From contig NZ_NNRK01000032.1 in the NCBI RefSeq assembly GCF_002252475.1, positions 1-40,631 of the forward strand: DNA of 40,631 nucleotides. The letters run 5' to 3'. Position numbers and translations under genes: made by a program. Positions 9,087 through 17,444 of the stretch are shown here, in pieces. Within the stretch, counting starts at the first letter, position 1; the number at the start of each line of letters is the position of its first letter. The DNA is from Brucella rhizosphaerae (GTDB lineage: Bacteria; Pseudomonadota; Alphaproteobacteria; Rhizobiales; Rhizobiaceae). Under the pieces are notes generated by a model that worked only from the letters and a program-made list of their open reading frames with translations, had not been told where the DNA came from and did not search any database.

Positions 9087-9889
9087 CTGTCATGCACCGC
9101 ACGAAGAAACCGCTTCGTGCGCTCCTCTTGCGGATTGCGCATGATGTCCTTCGACGCACCTTTTTCGATGATCTTGCCATCGGCCATGATCATCACAGTG
9201 TCCGAAACATTTTCGGCAAAGCCCATTTCGTGCGTGACGACCAGCATGGTCATGCCGCTTTCCGCCAGTTCACGCATCACGGCCAGAACTTCGAGACCCA
9301 GTTCCGGATCAAGTGCTGAAGTCGGCTCATCGAAAAGCATCACCTGCGGATCAAGCGCCAGCGAGCGCGCAATTGCGATACGCTGTTGCTGTCCACCAGA
9401 ACAACGTCCTGGGTATTGCGTGGCTTTATCGGCAAGACCGACACGCTCCAACAGTTGAAGCGCCCTTTCTTCGGCCTCTGCGCGGCTGCGGCCCAACACA
9501 CGCTCCTGCGGCAGGCTGACATTGCGGAGAACGCTCATATGCGGAAAAAGATTGAACGACTGGAACACCATTCCAACCGTGTTGCGCAGTTCTTTCAGCT
9601 GCGCCTTACGCGGCTGTTGCGTGGCATCAAGCGTCACCTTGCCCACTGTAATCAAACCACCATCGGGCTGCTCAAGATAATTGATACAGCGCAGCAGCGT
9701 GCTTTTGCCTGAACCACTCGGACCAATGATCGCGAGGACCTCGCCCTGTGCGACATCCAGATCGATATTTTCGAGAACGCGATGTGCGCCAAAATGCTTG
9801 GTGAGCCCTTCAAGACGAATGAGTTTTGGCGCGAGAGCGGTTGCATTCGCTGTGTCGGACACCAGTGTCGGCCGCATTGCGTTCAACAA
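9083..9889 (-). CDS. Amino-acid ABC transporter ATP-binding protein (GlnQ/HisP type)
   Basis: All ATPase motifs are in place: Walker [10 protein letters not shown]-loop [14 protein letters not shown], signature CSGGQQQR (Cys for the usual Leu), Walker [15 protein letters not shown] and switch His in VVTHEMGFA. At 268 residues it is normal apart from an N-terminal extension of about 25 residues. The start is uncertain. Two adjacent TTG codons (9889 and 9886) lie five and eight bases after GGGGAG; the first ATG (9877) is 17 bases after it. A TTG start is therefore likely. It is the first gene of a seven-gene operon running to purU. An inverted repeat 53 bases upstream may be its operator. Confidence 0.9.
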   Translation of the reverse strand: MLNAMRPTLVSDTANATALAPKLIRLEGLTKHFGAHRVLENIDLDVAQGEVLAIIGPSGSGKSTLLRCINYLEQPDGGLITVGKVTLDATQQPRKAQLKELRNTVGMVFQSFNLFPHMSVLRNVSLPQERVLGRSRAEAEERALQLLERVGLADKATQYPGRCSGGQQQRIAIARSLALDPQVMLFDEPTSALDPELGLEVLAVMRELAESGMTMLVVTHEMGFAENVSDTVMIMADGKIIEKGASKDIMRNPQEERTKRFLRAVHDR

Positions 9890-9941
9890 GCAAACTCCCC
9901 ATTTTGATCGTTCATTACGATTGTCCCATCATTCCGCGACG

Positions 9942-9962
9942 TGCAGATTCAGAATTTCTGCA
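9942..9962. promoter_or_regulatory. Inverted repeat TGCAGA-N9-TCTGCA upstream of the transport operon
   Basis: Perfect six-base arms at 9942-9947 and 9957-9962 flank nine bases. The repeat lies in the 227-base non-coding stretch (9890-10116) between the demethylase stop codon and the ATPase start. It contains TTCAGA followed by an A/T run, also seen inside the repeat at 2995-3021, so the same LysR regulator could bind both. That is a weak inference from short similarity. Nothing else is evident in this gap. Confidence 0.4.
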
Positions 9963-10116
9963 ACAGATGCTGGAGCAGTTGTTGTTCTAACGGCTGTTTC
10001 GTTTTTTTTGCCGCCAGTGTTCCCTTGGTTATTCACGATAGTTCCGACCCAACAGATTACAAATGCAAAAAATATCCGCACGGTCATAACCTGAAGTAAT
10101 ACCACCTGATGTCAGG

Positions 10117-12153
10117 CTATAGCGCCTTGCCAAGCCGCAATCCGTCATAGATTGCAGCATGTGTGTTGCGCGCGGAAACTGCATCACCAATCCGATAGAG
10201 TTCGAAGGCACTATCCCTGTTTCTGACCGTATTCTGCAGCCTTCCATCTATAAGCGCGTCGTAGTCGACGGCACCCATGTTTCGGGAAAGAGGTTTAAGA
10301 TCAAAATACAGATCGTCCATCGGTCTTGTGCCGTCATTGACAATGATCTGGTCAAATTCGCGTTCAAACCCGACACCGCCGTAGTCACTGCCAATCCGTG
10401 CCATCAGCTGATTATTATTGCGACGGATTGCATGCAGGCGGTAGGCCACCGTAAAAGTCACATCCTTTTTCTGAAGGCTGCGCATATAGGGCACGAGATT
10501 CATACCCATCACCTCTGGTGCAAAGGTGCGATCAGCGGTCATAATCTCCACTTTACCGCCAGATCCCGCGATAAACTCAGCCGCCTGTAGCCCGGCATGA
10601 TCACCGGCTTCATCAAAGACCAGTACGTTTGTGCCAGCGCGAACATCGCCCGAAATGATATCCCATGCCGAAACGGCTAACTCGTTACCCTCGCGCAGGG
10701 TCTGCATATCCGGCATCCCACCCGTGGCAATCACTGCCACATCGGGCATTTCTTCCAGCACGGCATCCGCCTCAGCCCATGTATTAAAACGGAAATCGAC
10801 GCCAAGCTTGTCACACTGGGCCATACGCCAGTCGATGATGCCCATCATTTCACGCCGACGTGGGCTTTGGGCCGTTAACCGCACCTGTCCGCCGGGATTG
10901 TTTGCAGCTTCAAACACGGTAACGCTGTGACCACGTTCGGCACTGACACGTGCCAATTCCAGACCCGCCGGTCCCGCCCCGACAACGACGACACGTCGAC
11001 TTTTCTCCGCTCTCTGCACGATATGCGGCATGGTCAGCTCGCGTCCCGTCGAGGGATTGTGGATGCAATAGGCTGACCCGCCCTGATAAATGCGATCAAG
11101 ACAATAATTGGCGCCCACACAGGGGCGAATTTCCTCTTCCCTCTTTTCGATTATCTTACGCACGATATGCGGGTCAGTCATATGCGCACGCGTCATACCC
11201 ACCATGTCAAGTTTCCCGGAAGCAATGGCATGTCGCGCAGTAGCCACATCCTGAATTTTCGCTGCATGAAAGGTCGCCATACCTGTGCTCGCGCGAATTT
11301 CGCCAGCAAAATCAAGATGTGGCGCGCTGGGCATACCCTGAATAGGAATGACGTCCGTCAGTCCGGCATCGGTCTCGATATGCCCGCGAATGACATTGAG
11401 AAAGTCAACGAGCCCGCTCTCTGTGAGTTTGCGCGATATCTCAAGGCCATCATTTTTGGTCAATCCACCTTCCAGCACCTCATCGGCAACATAGCGAATA
11501 CCGATCAGAAAATCGGAACCGACACGCGCGCGTATGGCACTTAATACCTGCAACGAAAAGCGCATACGATTGTCGAGAGAACCGCCATAATCGCCGTCGA
11601 GTTCATTGGTCAGCGGCGACCAGAACTGATCGAGTAAATGGCCATAGGCTTCCAGTTCCAGCCCATCAAGACCCGCCGCTTTCATGCGTTCGGCAGCATC
11701 GGCATAATTGCCGATAATGCGCTCGATATCCCAATCCTCTGCTTTTTTTGGATAAGCGCGATGCGCAGGCTCATGCTTGCCCGTCGATGAAAGCGAAGGC
11801 AGCCAGTCCCCTTTATCCCATCGCGTGCGTCGGCCAAGATGCGTAAGCTGGATCATGACCGCTGCGCCATGCTCATGGCACTCATCGGAGAGATCACGCA
11901 GCCACGGCACAACTTCGTCTTTGTAAGCAAGCACATTATTGAACGCTGGCGGACTATCTCTTGAAACCGCCGCAGAACCCGCGGTCATGGTCAAAGCAAT
12001 ACCTGCCTTGGCACGTTCGACATGGTAGGCGCGATAACGCTCCTTCGGCATACCATCTTCAGCATAGGCGGGCTCGTGCGAGGACAACATAATGCGATTG
12101 CGAAGCGTCAGATGCTTGATCTGAAGCGGCTGCAGCAGCGGATCGACTGACAT
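10117..12153 (-). CDS. FMN/Fe-S/FAD N-demethylase, trimethylamine dehydrogenase family (N-methylproline demethylase StcD-like)
   Basis: About 678 residues from the chosen start. The N-terminal half is an old-yellow-enzyme-like FMN barrel (LTLRNRIMLSSHEPAY, MIQLTHLGRR, LELEAYGHLLDQFWSPLTNE). An iron-sulfur segment follows. The C-terminal half is a nucleotide-binding domain with VVVVGAGPAGLELA. This order is that of trimethylamine dehydrogenase, 2,4-dienoyl-CoA reductase and DgcA/StcD demethylases. The wording ELTMPH and CVGANYC is closest to what I remember of rhizobial N-methylproline demethylases. One expected cluster cysteine is alanine (residue 353 counted from the upstream ATG at 12168). 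I prefer ATG 12153, with GGGA upstream, over ATG 12168, which has no ribosome-binding site. The substrate is inferred, not proven. A TetR gene is divergent. Confidence 0.82.
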   Translation of the reverse strand: MSVDPLLQPLQIKHLTLRNRIMLSSHEPAYAEDGMPKERYRAYHVERAKAGIALTMTAGSAAVSRDSPPAFNNVLAYKDEVVPWLRDLSDECHEHGAAVMIQLTHLGRRTRWDKGDWLPSLSSTGKHEPAHRAYPKKAEDWDIERIIGNYADAAERMKAAGLDGLELEAYGHLLDQFWSPLTNELDGDYGGSLDNRMRFSLQVLSAIRARVGSDFLIGIRYVADEVLEGGLTKNDGLEISRKLTESGLVDFLNVIRGHIETDAGLTDVIPIQGMPSAPHLDFAGEIRASTGMATFHAAKIQDVATARHAIASGKLDMVGMTRAHMTDPHIVRKIIEKREEEIRPCVGANYCLDRIYQGGSAYCIHNPSTGRELTMPHIVQRAEKSRRVVVVGAGPAGLELARVSAERGHSVTVFEAANNPGGQVRLTAQSPRRREMMGIIDWRMAQCDKLGVDFRFNTWAEADAVLEEMPDVAVIATGGMPDMQTLREGNELAVSAWDIISGDVRAGTNVLVFDEAGDHAGLQAAEFIAGSGGKVEIMTADRTFAPEVMGMNLVPYMRSLQKKDVTFTVAYRLHAIRRNNNQLMARIGSDYGGVGFEREFDQIIVNDGTRPMDDLYFDLKPLSRNMGAVDYDALIDGRLQNTVRNRDSAFELYRIGDAVSARNTHAAIYDGLRLGKAL

Positions 12154-12196
12154 ATCAAGAGTTCCCATTTATCATTTTTTTATGAGCTAAATATAA

Positions 12197-12235
12197 ATGT
12201 ACATAACTGTCAATTTAATAATCATAGATGTACAT
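12197..12235. promoter_or_regulatory. Two ATGTACAT palindromes, candidate TetR operator pair
   Basis: Identical eight-base palindromes lie at 12197-12204 and 12228-12235, 31 bases centre to centre, about three helix turns. They sit in the short divergent promoter region between the demethylase and the TetR gene. The second covers the first ATG of the TetR reading frame, which argues that translation of TetR starts further downstream. TetR proteins commonly bind such divergent dyads to control both genes. Confidence 0.6.
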
Positions 12236-12275
12236 TGCTCTTGCCAAACCAATGAGGTCGGGTAAAAATTCAACA

Positions 12276-12908
12276 ATGGAACAAACTACAACGAGTGATG
12301 CAGGATGGCGCGGCTCGCCGGATTTATGGCTTCAGGCTGCCTATGATGCGCTGATCGAAAACGGTGTGGATGCCGTTCGTATTCTGCCGCTTGCAAAAAC
12401 TCTCGATATTTCGCGAACAAGTTTCTACTGGTTCTTCAAAGACCGAGAAGAATTGCTGGATGCTCTCATCGGACGTTGGCGTGAAAAAAACACAGGCGCT
12501 CTGCTGCGCCAGACTGATGTCTATGCAGAAACCATTGAAGAAGCCGTTCTGAATATTTTTGATTGCTGGCTGAGCCGCGATCTTTTCGACCCAGCCTTTG
12601 AATTCGCGGTTAGAAGCTGGGCGCTTCAGTCTGTTCAAGTCGAAGAGGAAGTGCGCGCCGCCGACGCCTTGCGGCTCGAAGGACTGTCCCGCATGTTTGA
12701 GCGCTTCGGATTTGACAGGGCTATCTCGGACGTCCGGGCACGCACGATCTATCTCGTTCAGATCGGCTACATTTCCATGCGAACGCAGGAACAAACTGCG
12801 GTGCGCCTCGCGCGCATTCCACATTATGTGGAAACCTTCACCGGCAAAGCACCACAGCAAAGAGAACTTGATAGGTTCTTATCGAGACATAGGTCGAACA
12901 AAGGCTGA
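12276..12908 (+). CDS. TetR-family transcriptional regulator
   Basis: About 210 residues. The N-terminal helix-turn-helix lies at about residues 13-60, with the pattern GVDAVRILPLAKTLDISRTSF and then FKDREELLDALI, the usual TetR form. The rest is helical and variable, as expected for the ligand and dimer domain. The frame is open from ATG 12228, and ATGs at 12252 and 12276 are also in frame; none has a strong ribosome-binding site. I take 12276 because 12228 lies inside a putative operator. It is divergent from the StcD-like demethylase and probably represses it. The inducer could be the N-methylated substrate. Confidence 0.82.
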   Translation: MEQTTTSDAGWRGSPDLWLQAAYDALIENGVDAVRILPLAKTLDISRTSFYWFFKDREELLDALIGRWREKNTGALLRQTDVYAETIEEAVLNIFDCWLSRDLFDPAFEFAVRSWALQSVQVEEEVRAADALRLEGLSRMFERFGFDRAISDVRARTIYLVQIGYISMRTQEQTAVRLARIPHYVETFTGKAPQQRELDRFLSRHRSNKG

Positions 12909-13003
12909 TAAAAGGCTACGGTTAGCGTGTTCAGTTTGAGCATTTACTGTTCGCTTAATTTCATTTGTCGCAACCCATCCCCAAAATTTGGATAGAGGCA
13001 GCG

Positions 13004-13030
13004 CTCATCACGGAAAATGTCCGTGATGAG
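13004..13030. other. Perfect 11-bp stem-loop between TetR and SorC genes
   Basis: Arms CTCATCACGGA (13004-13014) and TCCGTGATGAG (13020-13030) are perfectly complementary around the loop AAATG. No T run follows, so it is not a standard intrinsic terminator. It lies 96 bases after the TetR stop and 73 bases before the SorC start, so it may be a transcript-end hairpin, a leader structure or an operator. Confidence 0.55.
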
Positions 13031-13061
13031 TTGCCCGTTGACATGCATCGTGCGGAAGATT

Positions 13062-13083
13062 AACAATTGTTCATTCTGTGAAC
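13062..13083. promoter_or_regulatory. Overlapping palindromes upstream of the SorC gene
   Basis: A perfect ten-base palindrome AACAATTGTT (13062-13071) overlaps a dyad GTTCA-N5-TGAAC (13069-13083). They end 19 bases before the SorC-type regulator start, a natural place for an autoregulatory operator of the long operon. There is no direct proof of binding. Confidence 0.4.
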
Positions 13084-13102
13084 TTTATTACACGAGGCGA
13101 CT

Positions 13103-14056
13103 TTGGCGGCAGTGTTTGACAGTGAGGACGATTTGGCGATCCGAGCGGCGTGGCTGCATTACGCAGGCGGCATGACTCAGTCTGAGGTCGCCGACCGACT
13201 CAATCTTCCACGGGTCAAAACACATCGTCTCATCGCCCGCGCAGTTCAGGCTGGTGCGGTCAACATCACCATCGAAGGCGAGATCGGCGAATGCATTCGC
13301 CTTGAGAACAACCTGAGACAAGAATACGGGCTTGAGGTTTGTGAAGTCGCCCCAGATCTCAACGAAGAAGGCATCCCTTTGCGGGCTCTCGGTATCCGTG
13401 GCGCGGATTTCCTCTACAGGCTGATCGGTTCGCAGCAATATAAGCTGCTTGGCATTGGTCATGGCCGCACGCTGGCGGCGGCTGCATCGCATCTGCGGCG
13501 TATCGAAACATCCGGCATCCGGTTTGTTTCACTGATTGGCGGGCTTGCACGCAACTATGCAGCCAACCCGCATGACGTCATTCACAAGCTCGCCGAAAAA
13601 ACATCGGCACCGGCCTATATGTTGCCAGTTCCGTTTGCGGCTAACACACCAGAAGATCGCGAAGTCCTGCTTTCGCAGCGCGGCGTTGCGGGCGTCTTCG
13701 AGCTTTCGGCAGCATCCGAGGTGAAAATCGTAGGCATTGGCAATGTAGAAGCTGATGCACAACTGGTCGCGGCCGACATGATCGATCGCGCAGAAATCTC
13801 CAGCATCAAGGCCATGGGAGCAAGGGCCGAGGTTCTGGGATACTTCTTCGACACAGAAGGCAAGCACGTCGAAACGCCACTCACTTCGCGTTCGATCACG
13901 CTCGACCTCAACGTGCTGAGAAGAAGCCGCCTGATCGCAATTGCAGGGGGGCGGGATAAGGTCGGTGCAATCCGCGCCGTTTTAAAATCCGGTCTGCTTT
14001 CAGGCCTGATCGTTGACGAAGTAACTGCAAGGAACCTTTTGTCATACGCCCCTTGA
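13103..14056 (+). CDS. SorC/DeoR-type sugar-binding transcriptional regulator
   Basis: The 317-residue protein has an N-terminal helix-turn-helix (HYAGGMTQSEVADRLNLPRVKTHRLI shortened as GGMTQSEVADRLNLPRVKTH, about residues 22-45). A SorC sugar-phosphate-sensing domain follows (LGIGHGRTLAAAASHL, then VSLIGGLA and IAIAGGRDKVGAIRAVL). The start is TTG 13103, five bases after GAGG; no ATG is suitably placed. SorC regulators sense phosphorylated sugars or polyols; Brucella EryD, which controls erythritol use, belongs to this family. As the first gene of a twelve-gene plus-strand operon encoding a sugar importer and kinases, it is the likely local regulator. Palindromes just upstream suggest autoregulation. 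Confidence 0.9.
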   Translation: MAAVFDSEDDLAIRAAWLHYAGGMTQSEVADRLNLPRVKTHRLIARAVQAGAVNITIEGEIGECIRLENNLRQEYGLEVCEVAPDLNEEGIPLRALGIRGADFLYRLIGSQQYKLLGIGHGRTLAAAASHLRRIETSGIRFVSLIGGLARNYAANPHDVIHKLAEKTSAPAYMLPVPFAANTPEDREVLLSQRGVAGVFELSAASEVKIVGIGNVEADAQLVAADMIDRAEISSIKAMGARAEVLGYFFDTEGKHVETPLTSRSITLDLNVLRRSRLIAIAGGRDKVGAIRAVLKSGLLSGLIVDEVTARNLLSYAP

Positions 14057-14083
14057 GGAGGGGGCCTTCTGGGAGGAACTAAA

Positions 14084-15526
14084 TTGTACGATAAAGAAAA
14101 AGACCTGATCGCAGCTTTTCAGCGCGGGCAGATGAGCCGTCGCAGCCTGATCAAAGGCCTCGGCATTATGGGAATGAGTGTGTCGTCTGCATCGGTTCTT
14201 CTGAATCTGAGCGCCACCCGTGCCCTCGCCGCTGATTTCGACTGGAAAAAACACCAGGGTAAAACCGTCAAACTTTTGCTCAACAAGCATCCCTATACCG
14301 ACGCAATGATCGCCAATCTTGCGGCGTTCAAAGAGCTGACCGGCATGGACATCAAATATGACGTCTTCCCGGAAGATGTCTATTTCGACAAGGTCACAGC
14401 AGCACTTTCATCCGGTTCAACAGAATATGATGCCTTCATGTCGGGTGCATATATGACATGGACCTATGGCCCTGCAGGCTGGATCGAAGATCTCAAACCT
14501 TATATAACCGATGCCAGCCAGACCAACCCGAACTACAACTGGGATGACTTCCTGAAGCCTGTTGTCGACAGTTGCGCTTGGAATGGTCAGCCGGGTGGAC
14601 AACTCGGATCGGAAGACGCCAAGCAATGGTGTATCCCGATGGCCTATGAAATGAACAATATCACCTATAACAAGCGTATTTTCGACGCCAACAAGTTGAC
14701 GATTCCAACTACACTTGATGAGCTGATCGAAACTGGCAAAAAGGCCAAAGGCGTGCTTCCCGGCGGGTACGGCGTCGGCGTTCGGGGCTCGCGCAGCTGG
14801 GCAACGATCCACGCAGGCTTCCTGTCTGGCTATGCCAATTTCGGCCAGAAAGACCTGACAGTTGCGGATGACGGCATGTTGTCTGCGGCCATGAACACCA
14901 ATATCTCCAAGGATTACCATAAGAAGTGGGTGCAGATGATCCAGGAAGCAGGTGCGCCTGACTGGTCCACGCACACCTGGTACCAAGTCGGCACCGATCT
15001 TGGCGCAGGTAAATCAGCGCTCATCTATGACGCAGACTGCCTCGGCTACTTCATGAACGGACCGGGCAATGCCGAAATGGGCAACCTCGCCTATGCAGCC
15101 TTCAAGCCAAATCCGGAAGCTCAAGGTCCGACACCCAATGTCTGGATCTGGTCACTTTGCATGTCGAGTTTCTCCAAACAGAAGGACGCGACATGGTACT
15201 TCCTGCAATGGGCAACCGGCCCTGAGCACGACCTGTTTGGTGCGCGCGAAATGGATCTGACCAACCCGGTTCGCAAGTCCGTCTGGGCTGACCAAACCTA
15301 TCGCGACAAGATTGCTGCAAAATACCCAGGCTATGTTGAAATGTTCGATGCCTCGGCTGATGGCGCATCGATCAAGTTCACGGCACAGCCGTTGTTCTTC
15401 GATCTGACAACAGAATGGGCGGCAATGCTGCAGAAGATGGTGGCCAAAGAAGTACCCGTTGATGAAGGCCTCGACCAACTGGCCGAAAGTGTGAACCGCC
15501 AGCTCAAAGAAGCTGGCCTGGGCTGA
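14084..15526 (+). CDS. Sugar ABC transporter, Tat-exported binding protein (family 1)
   Basis: This 480-residue periplasmic protein starts at TTG 14084 behind a strong GGGAGGAA. The N-terminus carries a twin-arginine signal, SRRSLIKGLG at about residues 18-27, then a moderately hydrophobic stretch and a likely AxA cleavage near residue 50 (RALAADF). This implies export in folded form, less usual for binding proteins. The mature part has family 1 features such as YDAFMSGAYMTWTYG, EMNNITYNKRIFD and a C-terminal GLDQLAESVNRQLKE. It would deliver a sugar or polyol to the two permeases that follow. A stem-loop lies just after the stop codon, probably allowing higher expression of this gene than of the membrane parts. 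Confidence 0.9.
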   Translation: MYDKEKDLIAAFQRGQMSRRSLIKGLGIMGMSVSSASVLLNLSATRALAADFDWKKHQGKTVKLLLNKHPYTDAMIANLAAFKELTGMDIKYDVFPEDVYFDKVTAALSSGSTEYDAFMSGAYMTWTYGPAGWIEDLKPYITDASQTNPNYNWDDFLKPVVDSCAWNGQPGGQLGSEDAKQWCIPMAYEMNNITYNKRIFDANKLTIPTTLDELIETGKKAKGVLPGGYGVGVRGSRSWATIHAGFLSGYANFGQKDLTVADDGMLSAAMNTNISKDYHKKWVQMIQEAGAPDWSTHTWYQVGTDLGAGKSALIYDADCLGYFMNGPGNAEMGNLAYAAFKPNPEAQGPTPNVWIWSLCMSSFSKQKDATWYFLQWATGPEHDLFGAREMDLTNPVRKSVWADQTYRDKIAAKYPGYVEMFDASADGASIKFTAQPLFFDLTTEWAAMLQKMVAKEVPVDEGLDQLAESVNRQLKEAGLG

Positions 15527-15538
15527 CAGTGATGCAAC

Positions 15539-15566
15539 GAGGGCAGCAGTCAATGCCGCTGCCCTC
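15539..15566 (+). other. Intercistronic stem-loop after the binding-protein gene
   Basis: Perfect nine-base arms GAGGGCAGC (15539-15547) and GCTGCCCTC (15558-15566) enclose a ten-base loop, 13 bases after the stop codon. No T run follows. Stable hairpins after binding-protein genes are common in ABC operons, where they protect the upstream message and lower expression of downstream permeases; I infer that role here. Confidence 0.65.
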
Positions 15567-15650
15567 ATCATTCCCATTCAGTATTCCGCCTGTCTACAGG
15601 TTACGGGATTTATTGTCCCTATGGCGGAGCTTTGCCGAGGACACCGCCTC

Positions 15651-16571
15651 ATGAATGATATGACCAGAGCGCCCGTGGTTCGTCGCCGTCGTGTCAGCCG
15701 CCGAATGCTACCTTATCTGCTGAGCTTACCGGCATTGCTGACATGTATCGGCATTCTCATTCCCTTTCTGACGGCGGTTGCTTATTCGCTTCAGCGATAC
15801 CGGCTTTCACAGCCGTGGGCACGCAAATGGAACTGGGGCGAGAATTACCTCAACTTCATGACCGACGCCGCTTTCTGGAACACATTGAAAGTTTCGGCTA
15901 CTTATGCCTTTTCAACTGTGATCTGCGAACTTCTGCTGGGTCTTGGCATCGCGCTCTTGCTGCAGCGCAGAACCATGATCAACAACGCAATTTCGATCAT
16001 GCTGCTGATGCCGCTGATGACCGCACCTGCACTCGCCGCCTTGATGTGGAAACTCATGACCAACCCTGGCTTCGGCATCATGTCATGGCTGGCTTCTCAG
16101 ATCGGCCTTGAAAACTTCCGCTGGGCATCCGATCCTGCGACCGCAATGCTCACTGTCGTGATCGTGGATATCTGGGTCTACACACCCTTCATCATGATCC
16201 TTTTGCTAGCAGGCCTACGCTCGCTGCCGCAACAACCATTTGAAGCCGCCACGCTTGATGGTGTCCCCCGCCTGTTTGTTTTCTGGCGCATTACGCTACC
16301 GATGCTGACACCGTTTCTGCTCACCGCGACACTGTTCCGTGTCATCGAGAGCATCCAGCAGTTCGACATCATTTACGCCATGACCCAAGGCGGACCGGGC
16401 AATCGTCTGACGGTGTTTCAGGTCGAAGCATATCTCAACTTCTTCCAGTCCACCAATGTCGGACGTTCTGCGGCGCTGATGATCATCCTCTGGGCGATCA
16501 CTTACACACTGTCGAACATCTTCATCAAGCAATGGCTCCGTCTGCGCGAAAAAGCCCATGCTGAAGCGTAA
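15651..16571 (+). CDS. Sugar ABC transporter permease (MalF/UgpA type)
   Basis: About 306 residues with six or so membrane segments, beginning with a basic stretch (VVRRRRVSRR) and the hydrophobic LLSLPALLTCIGILIPF. The coupling loop FEAATLDGVPRLFVFWRITL and the following LPMLTPFLL match the EAA motif of sugar permeases. I place the start at ATG 15651, nine bases after GAGGA; the frame is open ten codons further upstream with no better signal. It works with the permease starting at 16584. Confidence 0.9.
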   Translation: MNDMTRAPVVRRRRVSRRMLPYLLSLPALLTCIGILIPFLTAVAYSLQRYRLSQPWARKWNWGENYLNFMTDAAFWNTLKVSATYAFSTVICELLLGLGIALLLQRRTMINNAISIMLLMPLMTAPALAALMWKLMTNPGFGIMSWLASQIGLENFRWASDPATAMLTVVIVDIWVYTPFIMILLLAGLRSLPQQPFEAATLDGVPRLFVFWRITLPMLTPFLLTATLFRVIESIQQFDIIYAMTQGGPGNRLTVFQVEAYLNFFQSTNVGRSAALMIILWAITYTLSNIFIKQWLRLREKAHAEA

Positions 16572-16583
16572 GAGGATATGACA

Positions 16584-17441
16584 ATGCAACATGTGCACCC
16601 TCTCGAACGCATCCTGCGCATCATTGCGCTGACCTTGGTGGTGTTGTTCTTTATGTTCCCGATTGTCTGGATATTCCTGATGAGTTTCCAGACAAACGAA
16701 ACTATTCTGCGCGTGCCCCCATCGGTGGTATTTTCGCCAACACTCGAAAACTACACGGCACTTATTTCCGGCAAGCTGCAAACATCAGCAGGAATTCTGG
16801 AAATCAGCTTCATGAAGAACCTTTTCAACTCGTTCTTCCTGTCGGTAACTTCCGTGACAATCGGCCTTCTGCTCGGTGTGCCTGCGGCCTATGCCTTTGC
16901 GCGCCTCAAGTTCCGCGGCTCGGAAGACATCGCATTCACGCTTCTGTCGTTTCGTTTCGCACCGCCACTGCTGGTCCTGCTGCCTCTCACGATCTATTTC
17001 CAGCAGATCGGCCTCAGTGATACCTATATCGGGCTTATATGGGTTTATCAGTTGATTGTTTTGCCACTGATCCTCTGGATTGTGCGTGGATATTTCGAGG
17101 ATATGCCTGCCGATATCGAATATGCTTATCGCATAGCGGGCCATAGCTGGGCCGCAACCTTTCGCAAGATCGCCTTGCCTCTCGCGGGCCCTGGCATTGC
17201 GGCGGCGGCCTTGCTGGCCTTCATCTTCGCCTGGAATAACTTTGTCTTCGCACTGGTGCTTGCGTCGGCTGATAAACAACCGGTGACGGTGGGCGCACTT
17301 GCCTTCGTGACTGCGTCCGGCATCCAGTACGGACAGGTTGCGGCAGCTATTGTGCTCTCTATTGCTCCAACTTTTGCCATCGCACTTTATGCCCAACGCT
17401 ATCTCGTCGAAGGCTTGTCGCTCGGCGCGGTGAAAGGGTAA
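16584..17441 (+). CDS. Sugar ABC transporter permease (MalG/UgpE type)
   Basis: About 285 residues, multi-spanning. The EAA loop is unusual: YAYRIAGHSWAATFRKIALP, with Tyr-Ala-Tyr-Arg-Ile in place of the usual EAARIDG-like wording but the same layout. Two in-frame ATGs are possible (16578 and 16584). GAGG lies only two bases before the first and eight before the second, so 16584 is the better start. The gene lies 12 bases after the preceding permease stop. The altered coupling loop is interesting because the partner ATPases are also atypical. Confidence 0.89.
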   Translation: MQHVHPLERILRIIALTLVVLFFMFPIVWIFLMSFQTNETILRVPPSVVFSPTLENYTALISGKLQTSAGILEISFMKNLFNSFFLSVTSVTIGLLLGVPAAYAFARLKFRGSEDIAFTLLSFRFAPPLLVLLPLTIYFQQIGLSDTYIGLIWVYQLIVLPLILWIVRGYFEDMPADIEYAYRIAGHSWAATFRKIALPLAGPGIAAAALLAFIFAWNNFVFALVLASADKQPVTVGALAFVTASGIQYGQVAAAIVLSIAPTFAIALYAQRYLVEGLSLGAVKG

Positions 17442-17444
17442 GAC

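Noticed and set aside
16785..17396. Minus-strand frame of about 200 codons opposite a permease
   Set aside because: Composition is highly charged and featureless, as expected for the complement of a membrane-protein gene.
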